From: Usnea hakonensis
Taxonomy: Eukaryota; Ascomycota; Lecanoromycetes; Lecanorales; Parmeliaceae
Reading direction: 5' to 3'
DNA: 64,000 nt
NCBI GenBank assembly: GCA_013423325.1
Contig: BLJB01000094.1
Coordinates: 42,640 to 106,639 of the forward strand
Shown here one piece after another: positions 46,163 to 57,786 of this stretch (positions are counted from its first letter, which is position 1; the number at the start of each line of letters is the position of its first letter). The notes under the pieces are model-generated. The model worked only from the letters and a program-made list of their open reading frames with translations. It ran no database searches and was not told the origin of the DNA. Position numbers and translations under genes: made by a program.

Positions 46163-46521
46163 GTTTAATAGAGTCGTGGGGAGGTGGAGGTGGATAAATG
46201 GATAAATGGATGCATCCCCCCTCCCTCCCCCCCCCTCTCTTCTTTTGATTCCCAGTCCGAATCCAAAAGATTGAGGAATTTGAAGGAGGAAATGACAATG
46301 AGTAAAACGTGGGCGGTTTGGAAAAGTAAATATTCGCATGAGCTCGTATGAAAATATCTAACTCGTTCGAAGTAATTTAATGGTACAAGAAGTAAACACC
46401 CTCGAACTCGCAACGCACGATTCCCGTTCGTAACCTGGCCATTGAATCCTTTTCCGTCATCGCATTCCAAACAGCAAAACAATTTTCCCTCCTGTACAAA
46501 TCGCCATTGAGTTGAGAGACA

Positions 46522-48964
46522 CTACACCGGACCCGATCCCATGCCATAACCGTAGTGAGGCGCGGCGTATCCGGGGTACTGAGGAGCTGCCGAGTCACAC
46601 AGATTCCCCGGTTGAACGGGGATCGGCCACCACACGTCGTCGCTCACAGCGGGGACTTCTGGCCTGTAGCCGGGCCCATACATCATGTCTGGCTGCCATT
46701 GGGTCCATTGTTCAGTGTCCTCTTGTTTGATCATGCCGGGGCGATCGTCACCGCTGCTGCTGCCAGTATCGGAGGCTGTGAGCTGGGCTTGGTTGATTTT
46801 GCGGTACTGCACCATCTTGTTGAGTTCTTCGGCGAGGAGTTGGAGAATGTTTCGGCTTCTTTCTTTGCTGCTCAGATGAGGGCTGGCGCCGAAGACGTGG
46901 TCGAGGACGCGATTAATGCGATCGGCGTGGAAAGTAAAGGGGTCGCGGTAGATTTCCATGAGGAGATAGATAGATCCGTGATAGTGGTGGCTTGCTCTGG
47001 CGTACCAAGCCCAGGGTGCGACGGCCGGGTCGTTGTCAAGGGATACGCCGCACTCGCACACTACGAGGCAGGATTCGACGATCCTGTAGACCGTCAGTAG
47101 GCTTCCATAATCGAGTTTTTGCTACTGCTAGATCTATTCAAAGGGGATGCGCGTACACTTCTCGGATATCCGTATGGAACTCATTTTTCACGTCCGGTTG
47201 CCAATACTGCGCTAAAAGCATCGTGTCAAAACTCGCAGCGAAAAACCGCCCGACCAGCTTGGCGCAGCGCTGAATGGGTATGTTTTCGTTCAAATATCGA
47301 AGGTATGTGCGTTCGATGCGGATTTCTTGCTCTTCGATCAAAGCCCTAGCAGTCATGAGATCGGTCTGACCTCTCTCTATTGCTCGTTGCTGTGCCTTGA
47401 TGAGCCTGATTACCATGCAACATTCATACCGCATTAGAGAAAGAGTCGCATCGGTCCAGCCCACAACAGAACTAGACTCGTTCCCTGGCCAATTGAGAGC
47501 GGTGTCGTCAACGTTCAATGGCAAATTCGTGTCGAAGTGATCGTCGTGGATGATCAAATGGGGTCCTTGAGCCTCAGCAGTAAGAAGGTCGAGAAAGCAT
47601 ATCTGGTGCCAAAGAAGTCTTCGTACTTGAAGTTCAACGGGACAAATCCCAGCGCCGCTTGCATCACGATTGAGACCAGCATTCATCGCCAAATGGATGA
47701 GCGCTCCGACGTAGACTATATGCGACCTTGAGATTTCTCCACGACACTGAGGGATCTGGATCAAGTTAGATGACCGAGTACTTCTGGCCAGTGAGATCTA
47801 TCCTTACCAAATATAACGTAAATGCCTGAAGGGTTTGTAGCTGAGTCGAGCTCATGTAACGGGCATCGGTCAAAGCCATTTCAGTCGCTACCTTGAGCCG
47901 ATCCACCAGCGTTTCTTGCGTGACACCTGATATCTTCTCGGCCTTTCCCGGTGGTAGACTGACTGCTGCGGCCAGACACATTGCCAGAAGAAGCGCTTTA
48001 AAAGATACTGGAGCGTTGTCGACGATCTGGCCATGCAGCAGGTACTTGCAGAACTCTCCTTCGAACCAAGGCTTGTGGATAATGTGAGCGAGAGGATCCA
48101 CAGCAGCCCAGTACTGGTAGTAGAGCGCTTGGAGCTCATCGCCACCTGGAAGCTGGAGTCTGGGCGGAGGGAGAAAAGACGGTGTGGTCCTCGCCAAGAT
48201 GCCAGGCAAAGGTTCGAGAGGTGGAAGTTGTTTGACCAGAAGAAGAGTGGAAGGAGTAACGCTTTGGCTTGATTGCTGAAATGCTGTTATGCCGTAGGTG
48301 TTTTGGCGATTTTGTTGGTCAACGGCATAATCGGTCTGAGATAGTAATACACCGATCTGAATCGATTAGCATTAGTGCTGAACTGATAATTTCTCTCCGG
48401 CCATGCACATCATGAATGAAGGAGGTTGGACCTGAGAAAACTGTATAGGATACTCACTTGATCAGTGACCAAAGGCTTCCAGAAGCGTCCGACTTTCTCA
48501 GTAATGGCGCTTAGTCTGCCAACCTGCAAGACAAAGTCTAAGGGCTCGTCATCTGCATCGTGATCGTACGCCCCTTCATATTTGGCAGCCGTATCTGAGT
48601 CAGTGCGACGGCTGTGATAGGGGAGCGGAGAGTCTTGGCCAAGGCCGGTGTGGTGGTTGGGAGCGAATGATGGATGCGCTCGGCCGGCAGCTGGGTCCGC
48701 ACTCTGCGTTTTAGCTTCCTCATTGGCGTTGGCCGGCGCACCGGACGGCCATTCTGGGAACGGAAGATAGACACACTCCCTGCAGAAGCGGTTGCAATTT
48801 TGGCACGGCCGTGATCTATTGCACCGCATTTTCCGGCGACGGCATTCGAGACATGATCTGATGGCTCTTCCTCTACGGTACCCCTGGCGCTCTTCTGTGT
48901 GAGGGCTATTCGGGGGGGCCGAAGGCGGAGGGCGAGACCGGGGGGTAGGCTTTGCGGAGGACAT
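46522..48964 (-). CDS. Zn2Cys6 transcription factor with fungal_trans domain, complete
   Basis: Exons are 48964-48458, 48356-47808, 47755-47157 and 47083-46522. Introns of 101, 52 and 73 bp keep frame, giving 738 residues. The binuclear cluster has C38, C41, C48, C54, C57 and C64 (CLECRRRKMRCNRSRPCQNC...CRECVY), with an extra C61. The middle-homology domain follows: LQALYYQYWAAVDPLAHIIHKPWFEGEF, TQLQTLQAFTLYLIPQCRGE, and VRRLLWHQICFLDLLTAEAQGP. The C-terminal tail has GYAAPHYGYGMGSGPV. The start MSSAKPTP was chosen because the 59 in-frame codons upstream are atypical. It should be a nuclear DNA-binding regulator. Its targets are unknown and no adjacent cluster is obvious. Confidence 0.92.
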
Positions 48965-51900
48965 ATTCGCCGGGGTGAGCACGTTGATTCTAGTCGATGA
49001 TGGAACAAAGTAAGAAGATGATGATGTGTTTATGATGAAGACGACATGGTGGACCTGAAAAGATAAAGATAATAATATTGAGTTCGCAAATTTAACCGTT
49101 TCAAGAAGGCTGTGTCGCTTCAATAGGTACCTCTGCGTCACTTACAAGTCTACGCTTGGCCCAATCAATTTAAGGCGGTCAAGCTGCCCACCACCCTCGG
49201 CTCGTTAGGGTCCCCAATTATCCCACTCACACATGGCCTCATCACCAGCTGCATGCATGCATAGGTAAGGCGTAGGGGTGCATGAGTGCATGAGTGCATG
49301 ACCTTTTGCTTGTGACTACCTATCCTAGAGCTCGAGCCGAGGCGTGGGAAGGATCCATTCGGAGAATTCCATTCACTCTTCTCACCACTGAATTCGCAGG
49401 GATTAGAATAGTATTCGTATTCTGAGACGGATTATCGTCCAATCACCGGCTCGTAAGAAAGAGGAGTGTTTCTATTTCGAGATGGACACGAGTCAGTCGT
49501 CAAATCTTGTCCAGTCTCGACTCCAATTCCTTCCCATTCAACCTTTGAGAGTGTACCACGTATAGGCGGTATGGCGGTATGCAATGATGATGATGATGAT
49601 GATGATGATGCTGATGATGATGAGGGATAAATGGGATCACGAGTCATCCTTGTGCAGGTGTGTTAAGAGGGTTATTAATGTCTATTGGAGAATAATGGTT
49701 TAGGCTGGTTTTTAGGCTTGATAGTGAATTATGCATGTCGCAGGAAAAGGAGAAAGGACAAAGAGCGGGGAGGAGACCTCAAGGGTGACCACCCGTTACT
49801 AGTCTTACTAGTCTTACTAGTCTCTTACGCTGACCCCACTATACTTTAGCCTGATGGAAAATTTTGGGGACTCGGATAGGGCTGTCTCTGACCACCCAAA
49901 GTACCGTCTTATTAATCCCATGTGGTAAGCTCCCGGTTGAACCAAGTTTAACGCGCCTATCATGTTCAAGCCATGGAAATTAAAATACAAGTACCTCCGT
50001 ACCTAATCTAGCCAAACAGTGAAACATAAATTCCAAACACCCAAAATTACAAAGATACAAATAAACACAAGCAATGAAATCCTTCACCGCTCAATGTCAA
50101 TCACAAGTAAACACCAAACAAACATGATTATATACCTGTTTCGTGACTACGCCATCTAGATCCATCCTCTTCCTTCTATCTGGTAATTCCAATCAAGAAA
50201 TGCATTACATTGAGGACAGCCCGACTGCGCCGTTTGTGTGCACTCTTCATTCCATTGAGTGGACTTTGGAAGACCTTAAATGTTTGATGCCTCAGGTCTT
50301 CTGTTCGAGGATCAACCATCAGCCAGGCCATCAGATGGAAAATCCCAACCATCGTTGCCAATCGCATTGTATCGCAAGCGAGATCTTGCATGTGGGTGGG
50401 AAGTCGCCGGACTGCCCGTGGGATAGTTGCCAGGCTGCGTAATCTTCAAATTTGTGATGAAATATGGGTAGCCAATCGCATCTCTGCCTTCCAGCGTCTA
50501 AGTTATATGCGGCCCAATCACGGGCGTTCTTCCCCTCGCAGTGCCTTATGCACGACGTGCATCGGGGGTGACCGCCCTTTTTTGCATCGAGTTCATGCGT
50601 GCGCCCGAACTCCGCGTTTGAGGCTGAGAGGCTGAGAGTGTTCTAGAAGGTTTTACCCCCAACCTAGCCATTCCCCATGCACTGCTATGTCATGCGTCTT
50701 CCCACAACTCAAGTGTAATGCAATGGCTGCCTCGGTTTGCGAAGAGCTTTCTTGCTTTGAATGTCAAGCTTTGCTTCTGGGCTCCTCATGCCCGCGAATC
50801 AATTTCTTCCCAAATTTTCAAGGGCAGCTTGGGCAAAAAAGGAGGAAAGGCAGAACTAAAATAAGGGGTAAATGAACGATGATGAGAGCAAGGCTTCACT
50901 TCCCAACATTGGACGGAGGTTACCTGACCCGGTCTCACCCAAATAATCTGGCGAAGGCTGATTCATATTGGTCAGCATCTCTTGCTTACGTCATTCATTC
51001 GTAGCGAGTCGCCAATGCCGCTCGCTTATCGTCTCATCTCAACGTGAGTCCACATGGCTCCAAAGGCCACAAGAGGCGGTCATGCGCATCCTTCGTAACA
51101 TACAGGATGCATCGATAATCAAGTTGTTGTCGACTCGGACCAAAGCGAACGCCCAGACACTGGCAGGGCACACGATGAATCCTCATACATGGCAATCAGT
51201 CTGCACCCGCATAGAATCACCTCATTGAAGTCTACGGATACAAACTTAACCCGCCTCGGCGCTCGGACAGCTATCCCAAACCGGTAAGTGGGAAGAAAAT
51301 ACCAACGCTTGTGAAGCATGACCCTCAGCGCATCCAGAGTTGTATACGAATGTGATCTGGCGTTGCAATGGATGTTATATTAGCATATCACGCTAATTTG
51401 GCAGCGTGAGGAACAAGGAGCCGAGTGGAGTCGGTCAACGTCTGATGTGGATTCGCAAAGGCACCTCCGCTCGTCCACCGAAATGCCCTTTCCAGTCTCT
51501 TTGGGTATATGAAACATAGACGGGCTCCTCGCCCACCATTTGTCCTCCATCGTAAGCGTTTGCGAGCCTCTAGACATATGAGGGCGATCCCATGCGGGCT
51601 GCTTGAAGCAAGGAGACTGTGGACCGCGCGGGAGGGCATAAAATAAATAAAGTCTATAAGAATCAGGAACCTGTAGACAAAGCTGGTGGCGACACTATTG
51701 AGTGTGCGTCTATGCTAGATTCTGAATTTCGGTTGGTTTGGATTCGGACAGAGCAGAGCCTCGTAGGCTACTTCCACACTGTTTCAATATCTGTCTTCCT
51801 TTTGGAGCGATACATAGGAAATGTTCTTCGATCATGGCCCCCCAAACCTTAATAAACATCATAAACGTTCCTGCACTCCAATTTAGGAGACTCTTCGGTC

Positions 51901-53548
51901 TGTGCTCCAATTTCCTCCGGAATTCATGGGACAAAGGCTGTCCAGCTTTGCTGTCCGGATATCCAGGAATGGAATCTCAATCACTACATTGCACTCCGAG
52001 GAAGAGTTGTATGGCTAGCCAAGATCCTCAGGGCTCAAGGCCAACGTTCACAGACTGTTACTAGCAGATTCCCTTCGTGGCAAGGGATCCACTTGATGGG
52101 TGGACCCTATTCTGAGGGGATTGCGACACATGTCGTATTAGCCGTTGTGATTCCTCATCAGGTTTAGGATGCTCGATACTGTCCGTGCACGAGTGTCGGA
52201 GTATTGATCCGGAATGTTAAAGCAGGAGTGTCTAAATTTATATGTAAAGGACCCGGCAATGATACGCTTTGATTGACAGGTTGGGCCACTAGCCTGGCTA
52301 CTTGGAATCTGGGTAGCGTTGAATAGGTCAATGTTGGATATGAGCACCTTAAAGTCGCAATGTCGTATTGTTTTGGTGCTTCGAAATCAAGATGCTGAAG
52401 TAGGTGGGGTGTCGAGCAGAATGTGGATAAGATCCCGAGCTCTATTTTCGAGTAGCATGGGTAATCTGGCCTCAAATGACGCTGCAACCCATCTTTGGAA
52501 GATGTTTTGTTACTAGTAGTTGATCCCTTAGATCCATACTCTAAACAGTCGAAGATATCGACTGATGGGTGCATGAACATCTAAGTGTGGTGACTAAATT
52601 GCCTGCAGTCGTTATGTTAACTTCAGCCCATGGCAATCTAGGAGCAAGCGATGTAACATGTCTTTTCAGGATGGCGTGGGTGTGTGACCATTTATGGCAA
52701 GATTCTAGGGGGTGATGCAAGCCAATGAAGGCTATCTTTTCCTATTCGCGGTAAGTGGATTCGGTGTGATAGTGAAATAAGGTGGAGAATCTTCCTACGT
52801 TTCAAGAGCTAAGATAACATAAGAAATGTGATGAGAAGACGGATGGATGGCAACAATCGTCAGGGGATGCAAAGATTAAAGAAGAGTAGATTGGCTTGAC
52901 AGGAAAAAAAGCTTAGCTCGCAATTGAAGGCGTATTTGCTCGGTCATCAGCTTGCCCCCCACTTTCACAATTCATAGTTCTGAGTGGGATTTGCGCCACC
53001 GTATCGTGACCCGAGGTACTGGAAAGGAAGTAGCTTAATGCATGTACGCTCATGTCCGGGTAACGGCAGGAAAGGCTGAAGGACTGAGGTTGCATTTAGC
53101 GGTCAGATGCCCAGGCTGTAGTGACTGAAATGATCTTCATGTTTCAGTCAACCTAAGGACGCGTATAGCAGGAAGCGGAACTTTGGAAAACTGGGTATGA
53201 AGAAGGAAGAGAAAATGTCTGGTTGATGTTAGCCCCCGCCGGAGAAAAATAAATACCGTAGGTACAGATCTAATGCAAGACTAGATCTAAGTCGGCTTAG
53301 TTTCCCATTATTCTGTCTTGTACTCTACAACATACGGCCCCCCCTTTCTCCCGACTGACGATATGCCATCAGTAGCATTCTAGTGCTAAACAATATGCAC
53401 CTTCAAGACTCCAAAAAGAAAAAACAAAGTGGATGTTTTTGCGACAAGAAAAGTATCAAACGCGTCATCCGACAAGTGTACATCCCCGATAGATTCCTGA
53501 AACGCCGCCTAGCTAACGTGGAGCAGCTGAAATGCCAGCTACGCCTCA
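48965..53548. other. Gene-poor region, about 4.6 kb
   Basis: I see no convincing gene. Minor repeats include a TGA/ATG trinucleotide run at about 49584-49621 and three copies of a TTACTAGTC unit at about 49796-49823. The left end is the promoter side of the Zn2Cys6 gene. Confidence 0.5.
49584..49621 (+). repeat. (ATG)n trinucleotide repeat, interrupted
   Basis: About eight TGA/ATG units, a CTG interruption and three or four more units. Confidence 0.85.
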
Positions 53549-55192
53549 CTATTCCCACAGCATTGTAAATCTCTTCCAAACCCCATTCGTTTGGAGTCTG
53601 TCCTGTCTCTCGGATGTCTCTTGATTTGTCCATAATTCCTCGTCAGCCTCGACCTCTGCCACGCCCGATACCAAATCCACCGACTCGGAATTATGCACCC
53701 ATGGCCTTGTTCGTTCCGCCGCCACAAGGAATTTGTGTCCAAAGTACAAGATGAGAAACAAGAGGATGCCGACGTAGGCCGTGAAGAAACCGCTGACCGT
53801 AAATTGCCTGGAATAGAAGACCGTGAAGCCGTTGATGAGGAGTAAGAATGTGAAAATCGAGAGGGCTACCCATGACGCGTAGGGCTGGAGGCGCGAGCGG
53901 AAAGGCAGACTGACACCTTGCACTTCACAAGCTTTGCGGAAGCGGAGGTATAGTATGTCACAGAAGATCCAGGAGAGGTATCCAGCGGTATTGGTGAGAC
54001 TAATGAACCAATTAAACACCTCCCCGACCTGGGTACTGCAGTCGAGATACGCTAGGGGCGCGAAAAGACTACTGGCAAGAACTGCGTAATAAGGCAGACC
54101 CCAGCGATTGCATCTTGTGAAGATCTTGGGCCCATTCTCGGCGACAGCGAGAGAGTAGAGAGATCGGCTTGACATGTATAAGTATAAACTGCAGGCGGAC
54201 TAAGCACTGGTGAGGATACCAGCGTTGATAATGGAGGGAAGCGCATGAATCTCCGCATTCTGAATAGCGATGACCCAGGACGACGCATTGGCGTTATCAG
54301 CACCGGTTGTGAGGCCTGTAGCGTTAGCCTGGCAAGTGACGTCAATGGCCAGTGTACCCAAGACTTGGAAGATCATCAGCCGCAGGAAGAAGCGACGAGA
54401 AGCTGTTGGGAGATTCTTGCGGGGGTTTCGCATCTCTCCGGAGGTGAACACCATTAGCTCGGGGCCAAAGTAGAAGGAAATCTCGAGAAGACCCAGACGT
54501 AGAGAAAAAAAGTGAATCGGCCACCGGAACCTTGGATGAGGTTGGCTTTGAAAGCAGGGAGATCCCTCCAGTAGCGAAACCCAAGCCGGTCATGGTCTGG
54601 CGCCCCGCCGAGCACGATGATCAGCGACAAGAGGAGCAGACCAATAATCATAACGACCTTGATCCCAGCAAACTAGAAGTCGGTTTCGGCATAGACTCCT
54701 ACTGGGCAGAAATTGAGCCCAATGATAACAATAATCATGATTGTGATCCAGACTGCGATGTTGACACTGTTGGGCCAGAAATGGATGACGATACTGGCAG
54801 CGGTAAGCTCACACGCGACGAGGATGCCAAAGGAGTAAATAGAGCCAGCCAAGCGCAAAGCCGAGAGAGGACGAGATGTAGTGAGTACAGTAGTAGGAGA
54901 TGGACGCGCCTGAGACGGGAAGATATGTGCTGACTTCGACGACGGCGGTGACGATGCAATACACCAGGAGAGATGTGAGAGCGTAGGCAATGACGAGGAA
55001 GCCCTGACCTCCAGTGTGCAAGGCTTGACCGGTGCCCAGGAAGGAACCAGTCCCGATGGTGCGGCCAATAGCAATCATTTGAGCATGCCGGGACTTGATA
55101 TTCCGCTTGGTGCCCGGTTGCAGGCCTGCCTCGAGGACTTGACCCTCCCCAGTAGTTTTGGACTTGACAAGATGGGAACCATACCGTGACAA
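53549..55192 (-). pseudogene. Amino-acid permease, inactivated
   Basis: The minus strand encodes an APC-family amino-acid permease in pieces. LQPGTKRNIKSRHAQMIAIGRTIGTGSFLGTGQAL is the N-terminal signature and the first helix. STYLPVSGASISYYCTHY continues it. In another frame comes SFGILVACELTAASIVIHFWPNSVN, then FAGIKVVMIIGLLLLSLIIVLGGAPDHDRLGFRYWRD, and in a third ELMVFTSGEMRNPRKNLPTASRRFFLRL. The last part (SSRSLYSLAVAENGPKIF to the stop) is intact. Breaks include two in-frame TAG codons at 54673-54675 and 54200-54202, both where the family has Trp or an aromatic residue. There are also frame changes near 54855 (small deletion after GWLY) and at the T7 run near 54505. The first glycine of GGTIGTG is Arg here. 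The gene is presumed dead. Confidence 0.85.
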
Positions 55193-56009
55193 TTTTTCCG
55201 ATTGGATCCGCGCGAGGCGGAGAGGTCATCCGCAACGGCCATTTTTGAGGCTGACTCCAAGACAGTAACACTCCGCAAGGCCTAATCACAATCAACAACG
55301 AAGACTTCGTCACACCAGATGCAACGCTTTCGCCATGGATGCAAGACTTGCTTCCTGAATCGCTCGGACAATCCAATCCTGAGCATTCGATGCCACACTC
55401 CGCAGGCTTCTTGGATATCCCGATGGCGTCCTCTGATGACACCTTCACCTGGATTGTAGTCGATAAGGAGGTTCCCTCGTTGAAGTTTTAGGGTTAGTGC
55501 TGGTGGATACCAGGGCTGTAAAGTAAAGAAATAAAGTACCAGATCTCGGCCCAATTCCATGACCCCACCTCCAGAGCATCTTTCCCTTACCGGCCTTCAC
55601 ACCCAGAATCTCAATGCATCATCCAACAAACTCACCAACAAGCCGATTCCTTTCCAAGACAGCAGAATTGTAGAGCAAGTTTCGACTGCGCTGGAGTGCA
55701 GCACCGTGAAATCGGAGCAGATCAGTAAAGGCTCGTCGTAACTACTCCTACAAAAAAAATTTAATATGAGAAACGAGTTATCAAAATATCGTAGTTCACC
55801 TCGCGGTATTGGAAGAGTCACGAATGTAGTGTGTAGGCGATGGGGGAGTCGTATGGTGGACAATATGAGGAGCGGATTTAGATGGAACGGATGACTCCGA
55901 TCTGAAAAAACAGCCAATGAGCGGAACAGCTCAAAGTACACCTCCAAGACAAGCAAGATACATGCAGAACCCCAATCAAAAAACGACGCCCTTTCGCGAC
56001 CCGGACAAT
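55193..56009. other. Intergenic region between two pseudogenes
   Basis: No gene is supported. It may contain lost 5' sequence of the permease and the deleted 3' part of the monooxygenase. Confidence 0.4.
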
Positions 56010-57017
56010 CTAGGCGAAATTGATTTTGGGGATCAAGGAAGCTGCAACGTCGGGATCGTGAACTCTGTCCCGGATCTTCTTTGCCATGAACGCGGAGTAG
56101 AGCTCGTTGGCTTGGGAATCAGTGTAGGTGTCGCTGAATACGCCGAGCCACTTGCCAAAACCTGGCTCGGCATAGAGTTCTTCCCACAGAGCGAGTCGAT
56201 CCTCATCTGTTACTTCGGATGACTTCCGGGGGTCGGGTTGATGCATAAAGCATCCTGGAGTCGTAGCGCAAAGTTTGAACATTTCGTCGTATGACGCTCT
56301 CAAAGCTATCATTTGATCCATTGTGGTTTCGGTGTTGCGAAGCGGAGCTGACCAATTTGGTGTTTTTTGAAAGATGTGTAGGGATTTGATATTTGGCTTT
56401 TTGGATAGTGTGGTAATGGTTTGGATTCTGGTCGCACCAGTACCAACGATGCCAACTCGTTTGTTAGCGAAGTCGCGGCTTATGTCAAATTTCTTCGGCC
56501 ATCGTGAAGTGTGGAAGGCTTCGCCTGCAAAGGAGCTGATGCCAGGAATCGCAGACAGCGTGGGTGAAGAGAGAAAACCGAGACAACTGATGAAGAATCT
56601 TGTCCTATACTGGCCGCCTTCTTCGTCCACAAAGCACCAGACACGTTCGGCAGCTTGCCAGTAAGCAGACTTGATTCGCGTATTGAATCTTATGTCATTG
56701 TTCAGTTTATTCTTTTCCGCGACGTACTCAATGTATTTGAGGGTTTCTGCCTGTGGGGAAAAGGCTTCCTTCCAGTGCCATTGGTCCAAGATATCCTTGT
56801 CGAACGAGAACTGATAGGAAATGGACTCCGAATCAAATCGAGCACCGGGCTAGCGATTCCAGTACCAAGTGCCACCGACACTCTCGCCGGCTTCAATCCC
56901 TTTGACAGACCATGACGGAAACCGTTCGCGAATGTGATGTAGAGCGCAGATGCCAGAAAGGCCGGCACCAAGGATCAGAACGTCATATGTGTGATCGGTC
57001 TGGGTACTGTGAGGCAT
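56010..57017 (-). pseudogene. Baeyer-Villiger monooxygenase (FAD), broken and C-terminally truncated
   Basis: ATG 57017 opens MPHSTQTDHTYDVLILGAGLSGICALHHIRE, the FAD Rossmann fold (GAGLSG). GGTWYWNR follows, then a TAG stop at 56850-56852 where the family has Tyr (NRYPGARFDSES). The same frame continues for 279 codons. The BVMO signature is present as FAGEAFHTSRWPKKFD (FxGxxxHxxxW). The NADPH-binding site is RVGIVGTGATRIQ, with the second Ala/Gly region altered. The frame ends at AASLIPKINFA, where intact homologues continue with a further 150-200 residues after LIPK. These enzymes insert oxygen into ketones to give esters or lactones. With an internal stop and no C-terminal part, activity is unlikely. 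Confidence 0.85.
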
Positions 57018-57786
57018 GCTGAATGCTGGAGTGGGGCCCAATGCAAAAAGATGGACGATAGGACCAAGAGCTGACAAGTGGTATGAAATTGCGCTCACCA
57101 GCGTCGACCGCGGGCTTTAAAGATGACCGTGATAGCCATCAAGCACCAAACACTAAATTATCTTTACTATAATTCTCTCTTCAACTTGCCCAACACAATC
57201 CAACACAACATCAGGTTCAAACCCAAACAGCATTGACAGTGCTCAAAGGCTTTCGCCACGAACATGACCAGGTAATCTCCCTTACTGACTCCCCAACTTC
57301 CCTGGTTTGTGTGAGTAAAGGAGCCATCTTTGCAGATGCCTATTATCGAGGGTACCTTGGACTAGAGCTTATTCGCATCTGCGAAGATGAAAAAGGTTTG
57401 CTATCTAGGATGATGCGAGCTAGAGACTTGGCACGTGGCGTGAGATTTTTGGCCTCTTTTGGGTATGGTATGTCCCAGAGTGACGATGACTTCCTGTAGA
57501 ATCAGAAAGAGATTTTTAATAGAGTCAAAGTCTCACATCCCTTAAGCATGTAATGATATTAGAACGGACGCCAAGACTCACCCTACCCAGGGGGTGGGAA
57601 AGGTGTTCCTGGCTTAAACGAAGGATACAGTGACTCGATGGGGTGGATTTGGAGGGTATCTTAGGTAAGGAGGAATGAGCACGTTGACAAATCGGATTCT
57701 AGTCAAGGAGTGTCCTAGTTTGTTGAGGCTACTCAGCGAAGAGGATGTTCTGGTTGGTGGTCGTCAGAATAGTCTCTCACTCATCT
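57018..57786. other. Intergenic region
   Basis: No gene is supported between the monooxygenase start and the 3' end of the broken STAND gene. Confidence 0.4.

Larger units (their letters stand above)
42738..46521. other. Gene-poor region with simple repeats and homopolymers
   Basis: I find no supportable gene in about 3.8 kb. It contains pentanucleotide TCTAT-type repeats (about 43136-43185), C-rich low-complexity DNA (45050-45420), an A16 run (45439-45454), a G14 run (45554-45567) and two long G tracts (46098-46161). Confidence 0.5.

Noticed and set aside
42738..46521. Several 60-140-residue frames in the gene-poor region
   Set aside because: They fall in C-rich, poly-A or poly-G DNA, overlap on both strands and show no domain.
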